A stretch of 64,000 nucleotides of DNA from CAZKVJ01 sp964556225 (GTDB taxonomy: Bacteria > Actinomycetota > Acidimicrobiia > Acidimicrobiales > Ilumatobacteraceae), in the NCBI GenBank assembly GCA_964556225.1, contig CAZKVJ010000001.1, positions 1 through 64,000 of the forward strand. Direction: 5' to 3'. Made by a program: the position numbers and the translations under genes. How positions within the stretch are numbered: the first letter of the stretch is position 1; each line of letters starts with the position of its first letter. The notes under the pieces were generated by a model, which worked only from the letters and a program-made list of their open reading frames with translations, was not told where the DNA came from and made no database searches. This document shows, piece after piece, positions 26,932-35,032 of this stretch.

Positions 26932-28646
26932 CCTGACCCACCTTCGTCACCGGCCGAGCGCTCGGTGAGGTACGCGGACAGCGCGGCGCGGTTGCTGTCG
27001 AAGATCCGGTGGGCACCGATCGACTCGGTGATGCCGTAGGTGTCGAGCAGCTTCCGGATGGGGGTCGACGCCCGGGCGACGCCGAGCACCTTGCCGCTCT
27101 CGTGCACCGCTTCCACGGAATCCATGAGCGCTTCGCTGGCCGTGGGGTCGACGTCCGTGACCGATTCGAAATCGAGGAGCACCCAGTCGACGTCGGTTAC
27201 GGCGGTGTTGATCCGGTCGCGGAGTGTGTCGGAGTTGGCGAAGAACAGCGGGCCGGCGAGCCGGACGAAGCCGATTCGGTCGAGCTCGGTCGGCACCGCG
27301 TCGGGGGCCGCGACTGCGGCGAAGCGCTGCATCTCCCAGTCGCCTTCGGGCGGTTCGAGCGTGACCCAGGGAGATCCGGCAACGCGCCGGACCATGTCGA
27401 TCATGGTCGCGACGACGGCGAGCACGAGACCACCGATCGGGCCGAGGATCAGCACGCCCCAGGTGCAGCCGACCGCGATCAGGAACTCCGATCGGCGCAC
27501 CTGGAAGAACATCCGGAACGAGCGCACGTCGATCACCGCGATGACGGCGTTGGCGACGAGGCCGGCCAGCGCCGCGTTGGGGATCTCGGCGACGAGGTCG
27601 GTGAAGTACAGCGCGACGAGCATCACGATGACCGCGGCCACCACCGCAGGTGTCTGGGAGCGGCTGCCCGCGGCCTCGGTCGCTGCGCTTCGCGATGCGC
27701 TCGCGCCGACTGGCATGGCGGACGTCAGCGCGGCGGCAACGTTGGCGACGCCCATCGATGCCAGCTCGTCGTTCGGGTCGAGCTCGTCCCCGTGCCGCCG
27801 GGCGGCTGAGCTGGCCACCAGCAGTCCTTCGGCGATGCTCAGGACCGCGATAGCCACGGCCGTGCCGAAGAGGTCGACCCAGGTCCAGAACCCGAGCGTC
27901 GGGAACGAGAGGTCCGGCAGACCCGAAGGGATCGGTCCGAGCACCGAGACGCCGTCGGGTTCGATGAGGTACACCGCACCACCGACGAGCACCAGCGTGA
28001 TCAGCGGGCCGGGCAGCTTCGGCAAATAGCGCTTCGTCAGCCGCAACAGCACGATCGTCGACACGCCGACGACGACGCTGGCGAGTGACGCGTCAGGGAT
28101 GCTCTTGAAGATCTCGATCACGTCGGTCGGCCACTCGCCGGTGTCCGCCTTGATGTTCATGATCTTCTCGATCTGCGACGTGAGGATCTCGATGCCGAGA
28201 CCGGCGAGGAACCCGACGAGGACCGACTTCGAGATGAACCGCACCATCGACCCGGCGCGAAGCACCCACAGCACGATGAGGACCGCTCCGGTGAGCATTG
28301 AGACACCGAGCGCCAGCTCCTCGGGCAGCTGACCCGTCTCGGCGGCGAGGCCCGGGATGACACCGGCGAGCAGCGCAGCGATCGTCGCATCAGGTCCCAC
28401 GGCGAGGTGCCGCGATCCAGAGAACAACGCGAATGCGATCAACGGCAAGATGGCCGCGTTGATGTCGACGATCGCCGGGAGACCGGCGGTCTCCGCGTAG
28501 CCGATGTTCATCGGCAGCGCGAGCGCGGCGAGTGTCACGCCGGCAAAGATCTCCGTGACCAGACGCGCCCTCCCGTCCGGTAGGACCACCCTGGCGACCT
28601 TGGGCAGGGGGATTCGCGACCGGGACGCCTGGCGAACGTCACTCAC
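26925..28646 (-). CDS. SulP/SLC26 family anion transporter with STAS domain
   Basis: A 573-residue membrane protein: 11-14 hydrophobic segments from ~30 to ~430 with the signature PMNIGYAETAGLPAIV early and the GLVANAVIAVIDVRSFRMF region late, followed by a cytoplasmic STAS domain (~450-560) with the strand-loop DWVLLDFESVTDVDPTASEAL. The Ser-containing DVDPTASEAL replaces the DxSG seen in anti-sigma antagonists. Likely substrates are sulfate, bicarbonate or other small anions, probably with a proton or sodium. The GTG at 28646 is preceded by AAGGAAGG. No carbonic anhydrase or sulfur genes lie next to it. Its 3' end overlaps the convergent ligase. Confidence 0.92.
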   Translation of the reverse strand: MSDVRQASRSRIPLPKVARVVLPDGRARLVTEIFAGVTLAALALPMNIGYAETAGLPAIVDINAAILPLIAFALFSGSRHLAVGPDATIAALLAGVIPGLAAETGQLPEELALGVSMLTGAVLIVLWVLRAGSMVRFISKSVLVGFLAGLGIEILTSQIEKIMNIKADTGEWPTDVIEIFKSIPDASLASVVVGVSTIVLLRLTKRYLPKLPGPLITLVLVGGAVYLIEPDGVSVLGPIPSGLPDLSFPTLGFWTWVDLFGTAVAIAVLSIAEGLLVASSAARRHGDELDPNDELASMGVANVAAALTSAMPVGASASRSAATEAAGSRSQTPAVVAAVIVMLVALYFTDLVAEIPNAALAGLVANAVIAVIDVRSFRMFFQVRRSEFLIAVGCTWGVLILGPIGGLVLAVVATMIDMVRRVAGSPWVTLEPPEGDWEMQRFAAVAAPDAVPTELDRIGFVRLAGPLFFANSDTLRDRINTAVTDVDWVLLDFESVTDVDPTASEALMDSVEAVHESGKVLGVARASTPIRKLLDTYGITESIGAHRIFDSNRAALSAYLTERSAGDEGGSGH

Positions 28647-28678
28647 GATGTCCTTCCTTTCAGTCGGTGATCAATGCC

Positions 28679-28996
28679 TCAGCCCACCAGTCGGGGGGTG
28701 CCACCGGCGGCGACATCGGCGGACCGGACTCGTTCGACGTGCCGACGACCGGCCAACGATAGAGGGTCGATGGCGGCCTGCCGGACCACGACGGCCTGCT
28801 GCGTCACATCGAACACCGTGAGGTCCTGGCTGATGACGACGGGACCGTCGTAGTTCGTGCGCATCTCCTCGTCGACCGGGCCGATCGTCTCGTGGTCCAC
28901 CACGAGGTGCCACATGGCCGACATCCGCACGCCCGCCTGGCGGAACACGTGCCCGACCATCTGCGGACTGGTGTGCGTACCGTTGACTGAACGCCC
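28679..28996 (-). pseudogene. C-terminal remnant of an MBL-fold metallo-hydrolase
   Basis: The translated stretch GTHTSPQMVGHVFRQAG ... MSAMWHLVVDHETIGPV ... YDGPVVISQDLTVFDVT looks like the end of a metallo-beta-lactamase-fold hydrolase, where the His in MWHLVVD corresponds to the last metal ligand. The preceding ~250 residues, including the HxHxDH motif, are absent. Reading upstream in the same frame gives an Arg-rich segment and then a stop near 29057. A TTG at 29050 could start a 123-residue protein, but this would be only a fragment of the fold. It lies just upstream of the SulP gene on the same strand. A short functional protein cannot be excluded. Confidence 0.55.
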
Positions 28997-29188
28997 ACGC
29001 CAGGCGCCCGCCGCGCAGGACGATCCCGGCGCCGTCACGAGCACGGTCAACGCCGCTCAGCGGGGTCCGCTCACGCCGTCGCGGTACGCCAGCAACGCCG
29101 GCGGTGCCTGTGCCACTGCAGCCGATTGACACCGTCGAGCCTCGGTCCGTAGGCGATGCCGAGAGCCTCCTGGTGCCGGAGGGGGTGG
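28997..29188. other. Non-coding gap upstream of metallo-hydrolase remnant
   Basis: No convincing gene, repeat or RNA seen. The short open frames here lack any recognisable motif. It probably includes decayed sequence from the 5' part of the metallo-hydrolase gene. Confidence 0.4.
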
Positions 29189-29962
29189 TCAGAGCCACTG
29201 GTGGCGGCGCTCGAGGACCTCGCGGAGGATGGCGGGGCGGTCGGTCATGATGCCGTCGACGCCGAGGTCGAGCAGGCGCTCCATCTCGGCCGGGTCGTCG
29301 ATGGTCCAGACGTGGACCGCGAGGCCGTGACGGTGGGCGGTGCGCACGAGGCGCTCGTCGACCAGCGTGATGCGCCCGCGCCGGACCGGGACCTGCACCG
29401 CCAGCGCCGCTCGGGACCCGGCAAGCGGTGGCGCCAGCCAGCTGCCGGCCCGGAGCCGGGCGACGGCCCGCGGCCCCATCGACGTGCAGAGGCCGGCGCC
29501 GAGCGCGTGCCGGAGGCGGGTGAGGCGGCGGTCGCTGAAGGAGCCGACGCACACCCGGTCGAGCGACCGGGTGCGGCGGATCGCGGCGACGAGCGCGTCG
29601 AGGGCGGCGTCGGTCTTGCAGTCGATGTTCAGGCGAACCTCGGGGAACTGCCCGAGCAGGTCCTCGAGCAGCGGGATCGGCTCGGCACCGTCGACGCGAG
29701 CGGCGCTGACCTCGCTCCACGGGAGCGCACTGATGCGGCCGTCGACCCCGCAGGTCCGCACCAGGTCGTCATCGTGGAAGGCGACGAGCACACCGTCCGC
29801 CGTGACCTGGACGTCGGTCTCGAGGTACCGGTAGCCGAGCGCCACGGCGTGCTCGAACGCCGGCATCGTGTTCTCGGGCGCGTCGCCCGCCCCGCCCCGG
29901 TGGGCGAAGGGGATCGGGCCCGGATGGTCGAGGAACGGGTGGGCAGCGGGCGGCCGCGACAT
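29189..29962 (-). CDS. Glycerophosphodiester phosphodiesterase
   Basis: A 257-residue TIM-barrel enzyme that hydrolyses glycerophosphodiesters to glycerol-3-phosphate and an alcohol. FAHRGGAGDAPENTMPAF (~19-36) contains the catalytic HR and the PENT motif, LETDVQVTADGVLVAFHDD has the metal Glu/Asp and second catalytic His, and IDCK holds the third acidic group. There is no signal peptide, so it is cytoplasmic (UgpQ-like). It is divergent from the aldehyde dehydrogenase gene with 23 bases between starts. Confidence 0.92.
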   Translation of the reverse strand: MSRPPAAHPFLDHPGPIPFAHRGGAGDAPENTMPAFEHAVALGYRYLETDVQVTADGVLVAFHDDDLVRTCGVDGRISALPWSEVSAARVDGAEPIPLLEDLLGQFPEVRLNIDCKTDAALDALVAAIRRTRSLDRVCVGSFSDRRLTRLRHALGAGLCTSMGPRAVARLRAGSWLAPPLAGSRAALAVQVPVRRGRITLVDERLVRTAHRHGLAVHVWTIDDPAEMERLLDLGVDGIMTDRPAILREVLERRHQWL

Positions 29963-29971
29963 GGGGGCCAG

Positions 29972-29977
29972 TATCGT
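29972..29977 (+). promoter_or_regulatory. -10-like hexamer for leaderless aldehyde dehydrogenase mRNA
   Basis: TATCGT lies eight bases before the ATG at 29986 in a 23-base divergent gap. The opposite strand gives GATACT seven bases before the phosphodiesterase ATG, so the two promoters may overlap. Confidence 0.45.
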
Positions 29978-29985
29978 CGGAGCTC

Positions 29986-31437
29986 ATGCCCGAGCCCACA
30001 GCCAACGAGATCACCGCACTGCCGATCTTCGGGGGGCGCCACGTTCCGGGGGATCCGGCGGCGGCGATCGAGGTGCGTTCGCCGTACGACGGCTCCCTCC
30101 TCGGCCGGGTGCCGGCGTGCACGGCGGCCGACGTGGACCGTGCCGCCGGCATCGCCAGGGCGGCGCTCGGCGCCGGTCCGCTGCCGCTGTGGCAGCGGGC
30201 GCAGATCCTCGATCGCGCTGCGGCCCGCCTGGCCGAGCGGGTGGACGAGCTCGCCCGGGTCATCGCCGCCGAGGCGGCCAAGCCGCTGAAGACAGCTCGG
30301 GTCGAGGCCGAACGGGCGGTCGGGACGTTTTCGTTCGCTGCGGCGGAGGCCCGCAAGCTGGTGGGCGAGGTCGTGCCGGTCGACGCCATCGCCGCCGGCA
30401 CCGGCAAGCTCGGCTTCACGCTGCGGGTCCCGATCGGTGTGGTCGGGGCGATCGCCCCGTTCAACTTTCCGCTGAACCTGGTGGTCCACAAGGTGGCGCC
30501 GGCCATCGCCGCCGGCTGCCCGGTGGTGCTCAAGCCGGCGAGCCAGACGCCGTTCAGCTCGATCCGCCTGGCCGAGATGCTCATCGACGAGTGCGGCCTC
30601 CCGGCCGACCAGCTGCAGGTCGTCACCGGTGGCGGGTCCACCGTCGGCAACGCGCTCGTCGACCACCCGGACATCGCCCTCATCACGTTCACCGGCTCGC
30701 CCGAGGTCGGCTGGGCGATCCGGGCGCGGGCACCGCGCAAGCGGGTGGGCCTCGAGCTGGGCAACAACGCCCCGCTCATCATCGAGCCCGACGGTGACTG
30801 GAAGGCCGCGGCCGACAAGGTCCGGGTCGCCGGTTTCAGCCACGCCGGACAGAGCTGCATCTCCACCCAGCGCGTGTACGTGCACCGCTCCGTCGAGTCG
30901 CAGTTCGTCGAGGCGCTCACCGCCGGGGTGCGCACCCTGGTGGTGGGCGACCCGATGGATGAGTCCACCGACGTGTCGGCGCTGATCAGCACGGCCGAGC
31001 GAGACCGGGTGAAGGCGTGGATCGACGAGGCGGTCGCCGCCGGTGCTCGGGTCGCGGTCGGAGGCGGGGTGAGCGCCCAGGGGGTCCTCGAGCCGACCGT
31101 GCTGACCAACGTGTCACCACAGATGAAGGTCTGCGCGAAGGAGGTCTTCGGGCCGGTCGTCGGCGTGGCGGCCTACGACACGCTCGACGAGGCCATCGAC
31201 CTCGCCAACGACACCGAATACGGCCTGCAGGCGGCGATCTTCACGTCCGACCTCGCCAAGGCCCTCCGTGCCGTGCACGCGCTCGACTTCGGCGGCGTGC
31301 TGGTGAACGAGGTGCCCACGTGGCGGGCCGACCAGCAGCCCTACGGCGGTCTTCGCGACAGCGGCAACACCCGTGAGGGACCCGCCTACTCCGTCAAGGA
31401 GATGACCGAGATCCGCATGGTCGTGCTGTCCGGCTGA
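29986..31437 (+). CDS. Aldehyde dehydrogenase family protein
   Basis: NAD(P)-dependent aldehyde oxidoreductase of 483 residues. The catalytic nucleophile is Cys291 in AGQSCIS and the general base is Glu257 in GLELGNNAP. The cofactor motif FTGSPEVGWAI (~232) and the substrate-site Asn in APFNFPLNLV are present. EVGWAI and the NNAP variant point to the lactaldehyde/glyceraldehyde-3-phosphate-type branch rather than betaine aldehyde dehydrogenases, but the substrate remains unknown. It is the only gene in its direction here and converges with the HAD fusion gene (12 bases apart). Confidence 0.9.
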   Translation: MPEPTANEITALPIFGGRHVPGDPAAAIEVRSPYDGSLLGRVPACTAADVDRAAGIARAALGAGPLPLWQRAQILDRAAARLAERVDELARVIAAEAAKPLKTARVEAERAVGTFSFAAAEARKLVGEVVPVDAIAAGTGKLGFTLRVPIGVVGAIAPFNFPLNLVVHKVAPAIAAGCPVVLKPASQTPFSSIRLAEMLIDECGLPADQLQVVTGGGSTVGNALVDHPDIALITFTGSPEVGWAIRARAPRKRVGLELGNNAPLIIEPDGDWKAAADKVRVAGFSHAGQSCISTQRVYVHRSVESQFVEALTAGVRTLVVGDPMDESTDVSALISTAERDRVKAWIDEAVAAGARVAVGGGVSAQGVLEPTVLTNVSPQMKVCAKEVFGPVVGVAAYDTLDEAIDLANDTEYGLQAAIFTSDLAKALRAVHALDFGGVLVNEVPTWRADQQPYGGLRDSGNTREGPAYSVKEMTEIRMVVLSG

Positions 31438-31448
31438 ACCGGCCAGGC

Positions 31449-32600
31449 TCACTCCTCCACGCCGAGGTCCGCAGCGAAGCGGTCACGCGCCCCCTGGTCA
31501 TCGAACCAGACGACCACCCACGCCTCGGTCTCGCCCTCTCGCAGCAGCGCTTCGCAGCGATGGTTGCCGTCGTGGAGGAGCAGCCGGCCGTCACGGCCCT
31601 CCGCCAGCAGCGGTGGGGGCTCCCACCCGTCCTCCATGGAGTGCTCCATGGCGACGACGTCGTGCTCCCAGGCCTGCGGCTCGATGGGGCAGACGGCGTC
31701 AGGCTCCGGTCCGGCCAGCCGGATGAGCGACGTCAGCGGCACCAAGATCGGCCCGAGCCACCAGTGCGGACGCTGGGCGAGCCCCGCCGCGAGGACGGCG
31801 TTGTCGCTGCCCCGGCTGGCCAGGAGACGCCCGACCCACAGCGGCAGCGTCCCCGCCGCCGCTGCTGCTCGTGCCCCGGCGAGGTCGAAGCGGTCACGGG
31901 CCGTCGCCACCCGCTCGGCCAGCTCCCCCAGCGACGCGACCCGGTCGTAGCCCCTGCCGTGGTGCAGTCCGAGGGGGTCGAGCAGGACCGGTCGCAGCCC
32001 CGCCCGCCGGGCGCCGACCACGTCGATGCCCGGCGTGTCGCCGACGAACCACACCTGCTCCGGGGCCAGATCGAGCACGTCCAGTGCAAGGTGGAAGATC
32101 CGAGCGTCGGGCTTCATCACCCCGACCGCACCCGAGTCGATGACGCAGGCGACCTCCACTCCGAGCCCTGGGCCGACCTGAAGGATCTCGAGCTCCCGGA
32201 GCCGCTCGCCCATCACCCCGTCGGCGTTCGAGACCACACCCAGCCGGACCCCGCTCGCCGCCAGCGCCCGCAGGTCGTCGACCACGCCGGGTATCGCCTC
32301 GCACCAGAGCGCAGCGTCGGCGAACTCGCTGTCGAGGTGCGCGTGGATCTCGTCGCGCACCCACTCCGGAGCGCCGCAGGCGACGACGTAGTCCCGCAGG
32401 TACCGCTCCCAGCAGGCGACCCAATCGCCCTCCGCGTCGGCGTCGATGCCGAAGCCGTGCGCCGCCTGGTAGTGGGCCGGACCCAGCGCGGCGGGGGAGG
32501 GTCGCCAGCCGGCACGATCGAACGCCCCGAGGATGCGTCCACGCTCGGGGAGCACCAGCACGCCCCCGGCGTCGAGGAGCACCGCCTCGGGTGGGGTCAC
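31449..32600 (-). CDS. HAD-superfamily hydrolase fused to a ParB-like domain
   Basis: A 383-residue two-domain protein. Residues 1-220 are a HAD-IA phosphatase: motif I LLDAGGVLV (Asp9 nucleophile), motif II Ser in LGVVSNADG, and motif III/IV in KPDARIF and FVGDTPGIDVVGA. The Gly at the usual second Asp position resembles the DxGGV subgroup. Residues ~300-375 resemble a ParB/sulfiredoxin-fold domain: PPPLLAEGRDGRLLLHDGNH followed by RCEALL, close to the GNHRxxA motif that binds nucleotide in that fold. I know of no standard HAD enzyme with this partner, so function is open. GTG 32600 is the only reasonable start. Confidence 0.75.
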   Translation of the reverse strand: MTPPEAVLLDAGGVLVLPERGRILGAFDRAGWRPSPAALGPAHYQAAHGFGIDADAEGDWVACWERYLRDYVVACGAPEWVRDEIHAHLDSEFADAALWCEAIPGVVDDLRALAASGVRLGVVSNADGVMGERLRELEILQVGPGLGVEVACVIDSGAVGVMKPDARIFHLALDVLDLAPEQVWFVGDTPGIDVVGARRAGLRPVLLDPLGLHHGRGYDRVASLGELAERVATARDRFDLAGARAAAAAGTLPLWVGRLLASRGSDNAVLAAGLAQRPHWWLGPILVPLTSLIRLAGPEPDAVCPIEPQAWEHDVVAMEHSMEDGWEPPPLLAEGRDGRLLLHDGNHRCEALLREGETEAWVVVWFDDQGARDRFAADLGVEE

Positions 32601-32664
32601 GTGGTCATGATGACAGAGCGCCGTCGATGCTCGGAGGGGCCTTGGTCACCGGCACCGGCCGCGC

Positions 32665-34218
32665 TCAGATCTGGCGGCCGGTTGCCGCCCAGTACTCGTC
32701 CTTCAAGAGACGCTTGTAGAGCTTGCCGGTGGGGTGGCGGGGCAGCTCCTCGCGGAAGTCGACGCTGCGCGGGCACTTCACGTCGGCGAGCTGCGAGCGG
32801 CAGTACTCGATGAGCTCCCGCTCCAGGGCCCGGGCCTCGGCCTCGTCGGCCGGCATGGTGACCGGCTGCACGACCGCCTTGACCTCCTCGCCGAAGTCGT
32901 CGTTGGGCACCCCGAACACCGCGACGTCGACCACCTTCGGGTGCCCGACGAGGACGTTCTCGGACTCTTGGGGGTAGATGTTCACGCCCCCGGAGATGAT
33001 CATGAACGCCTTACGGTCGGTGAGGTAGAGGTAGCCGTCCTCGTCGAGGTAGCCGACGTCGCCGAGCGTCGACCACCCCCGGCCCTTGGGATCGCGCGAC
33101 GCGGCCGTCTTGTCCGGGTCGTTGTGGTACTCGAACGTCTCGCCGCTCTCGAAGTAGATGGTGCCGGCCTCGCCGACCGGCTGCTCCTCACCCGTCTCGT
33201 CGCAGATGTGGACCGTTCCCTGGATCGCCAGGCCGACCGTGCCCGGGTGGCTCAGCCACATCTCGGAGTTGCAGTAGACGAAGCCGTTGCCCTCGGTGCC
33301 GGCGTAGTACTCGTGGATGACCGGCCCCCACCACTCGATCATCTGCCGTTTGACCTCGACCGGGCACGGCGCGGCGGCGTGGATGGCGACCTTGATGGAG
33401 GACACGTCGTAGCGCCGGCGGACGTCCTCGGGCAGCTTGAGCATCCGGATGAACATCGTCGGCACGAGCTGGCTGTGGGTGACCCGGTGGCGTTCGACGA
33501 GCTGCAGGTACTCCTCGGCGTCGAAGTGCTCCATCACGATCGTGACGCCACCGATGCGGTGCACCGCCATGCAGAACCGCAGCGGCGCGGCGTGGTAGAG
33601 CGGTGCCGGCGACAGGTACACCATCGAGTCGTCGAACCCGAACAGCATCTGGCCGAGCGTCGTCACCCCGTCGGGTGTGCCGAGCGGTGTCAGGGGCAGG
33701 GCGCGGGCGACACCCTTCGGCAGCCCGGTGGTACCAGAGGAGTAGAGCATGTCGGTGCCGTCGACCCGGTCCGGCAGCGGCTCGGCGGGCTGGGTGGCCA
33801 CGGCCGCCTCGTAGCTCTCGTATCCGTCGATGGTGCCGTCGAGCATGAGCAGCATCTCCACCCCGGGGATCTCGGGTAGGACCTCGGCCGCTTGCTCCGC
33901 TTTGTACATCGAGGTCACGAACGCTCTCGCGCCGCAGTCGCCGATGATGTACGACAGCTCGCCGCTGGTGAGCCGGCTGGAGCACGCCGTGTACACGAGC
34001 CCGGCGTAGTGGCATCCCCACAGGACCTCGAAGTACTTCGGGTGGTTCTCCATGCAGATGGCGATGTGGTCGCCGGGCTGCAGACCCGACGCCCGTAGGA
34101 GCTGGCTGAAGCGGTTCGCCCCCGCGTCGAGCTCGGCATAGGTCGTTACCTCGCCGGTGCGGGCCATGATGACGGCCGGGCGGTCGGGCGCAGCGGCGGC
34201 GTGATCCCCAGGATGCAT
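32665..34218 (-). CDS. Acyl-CoA ligase (FadD-like, AMP-binding)
   Basis: Adenylating enzyme of 517 residues. YSSGTTGLPKGVA (~160-172) binds the ATP phosphates, HEYYAGTEGNGF is the A5 motif, and GWSTLGDVGYLDEDGY with DRKAFMIISGGVNIYPQE is the hinge region. The catalytic Lys lies in RHPTGKLYKRLL. It resembles actinobacterial fatty-acid-CoA or steroid side-chain-CoA ligases and probably works with an acyl-CoA dehydrogenase such as the one at 35.0-36.2 kb. Its ATG is preceded, eight bases upstream, by TACCGT on the minus strand, so it forms a divergent, possibly leaderless pair with the SirB1-like gene. Confidence 0.9.
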   Translation of the reverse strand: MHPGDHAAAAPDRPAVIMARTGEVTTYAELDAGANRFSQLLRASGLQPGDHIAICMENHPKYFEVLWGCHYAGLVYTACSSRLTSGELSYIIGDCGARAFVTSMYKAEQAAEVLPEIPGVEMLLMLDGTIDGYESYEAAVATQPAEPLPDRVDGTDMLYSSGTTGLPKGVARALPLTPLGTPDGVTTLGQMLFGFDDSMVYLSPAPLYHAAPLRFCMAVHRIGGVTIVMEHFDAEEYLQLVERHRVTHSQLVPTMFIRMLKLPEDVRRRYDVSSIKVAIHAAAPCPVEVKRQMIEWWGPVIHEYYAGTEGNGFVYCNSEMWLSHPGTVGLAIQGTVHICDETGEEQPVGEAGTIYFESGETFEYHNDPDKTAASRDPKGRGWSTLGDVGYLDEDGYLYLTDRKAFMIISGGVNIYPQESENVLVGHPKVVDVAVFGVPNDDFGEEVKAVVQPVTMPADEAEARALERELIEYCRSQLADVKCPRSVDFREELPRHPTGKLYKRLLKDEYWAATGRQI

Positions 34219-34226
34219 GGGTGCGG

Positions 34227-34232
34227 ACGGTA
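34227..34232 (-). promoter_or_regulatory. -10-like hexamer for leaderless acyl-CoA ligase mRNA
   Basis: TACCGT on the minus strand, eight bases before the ATG at 34218. Confidence 0.45.
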
Positions 34233-34240
34233 GCCGACGG

Positions 34241-34246
34241 TACGGT
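34241..34246 (+). promoter_or_regulatory. -10-like hexamer for leaderless SirB1-like mRNA
   Basis: TACGGT, six bases before the ATG at 34253. The two divergent hexamers are only eight bases apart. Confidence 0.45.
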
Positions 34247-34252
34247 CAGGAC

Positions 34253-34930
34253 ATGGAGCCGTCGGCGCAGTTCGCGGCGCTCGTCGCGTCGGAGCGAGCA
34301 CAGCCACCGCTCGACCTGGCGATGGCGCTGATCGCCGCGTGCGCCTCTCCGGGCGTCGAGGTGGGGGCCCAGCTCGCCCGGCTCGACGGCCTCGCCGCCA
34401 CGTGCCCGAGCGCCACCTTCGACGGCGTCGTGCGCCACCTGTTCGGCCCTGGGCGCCTGCGCGGTGCCCACACCGACTACGGCGATCCACGGAGCTCCCT
34501 GCTCGACCAGGTGCTGACCCGGCGGCTCGGCATCCCGATCGCGCTGTGCGCCATCGCCATCGAGGTCGGTCGCCGCCTCGACGTGGCCGTCGACGGCATC
34601 GGCATGCCGGGCCACTTCCTCATCGGCGACCCCGCAGCGCCGGGCCGGTTCTGCGACCCGTTCCACGACGGCCGGCTGCTCGACCCCCCGGCCTGTCGAG
34701 CCCTGCACCGCCACGTCGTCGGCGAGCGGGCGGTGTGGGACGAGAGCTTCCTCGATGCCGTCGACCATCGCTCGATCCTCGTGCGGATGCTCACCAACTT
34801 GAAGGTGTCGTACCGGCGTCGCGGTGACGTGGGCGCGCTGCGATGGGTGATGACGCTGCGGGCTGCGTTCCCGGAGCTGGCGGGGGTGGAGCGGCGCGAG
34901 TTCGACCGGCTGATGGCACCCACCAACTGA
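34253..34930 (+). CDS. Transglutaminase-like SirB1 family protein
   Basis: A 225-residue protein of the SirB1/transglutaminase-like group, often followed in other bacteria by TPR repeats. The core includes SLLDQVLTRRLGIPIALCAI (~84-103) with a Cys in ALCAI, then GMPGHFLIGD with the conserved His, and FCDPFHDGRLL. The Cys-His-Asp order matches the family, though enzymatic activity has not been shown for many members. The final ~40 residues (LVRMLTNLKVSYRRRGD, ALRWVMTLRAAFPE) match the usual end of the family without extra TPRs. ATG 34253 was preferred to an upstream frame extension. Confidence 0.85.
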   Translation: MEPSAQFAALVASERAQPPLDLAMALIAACASPGVEVGAQLARLDGLAATCPSATFDGVVRHLFGPGRLRGAHTDYGDPRSSLLDQVLTRRLGIPIALCAIAIEVGRRLDVAVDGIGMPGHFLIGDPAAPGRFCDPFHDGRLLDPPACRALHRHVVGERAVWDESFLDAVDHRSILVRMLTNLKVSYRRRGDVGALRWVMTLRAAFPELAGVERREFDRLMAPTN

Positions 34931-35032
34931 CGGCCGCCTCGAGACGGCGAGCCGGTTGGGGTGGCGGCGTGCCGCGCCGGTACTCTCGCGCCGGACGATT
35001 TCGCGAGGCGCCACAACCAGGGGGTCTGCCAC

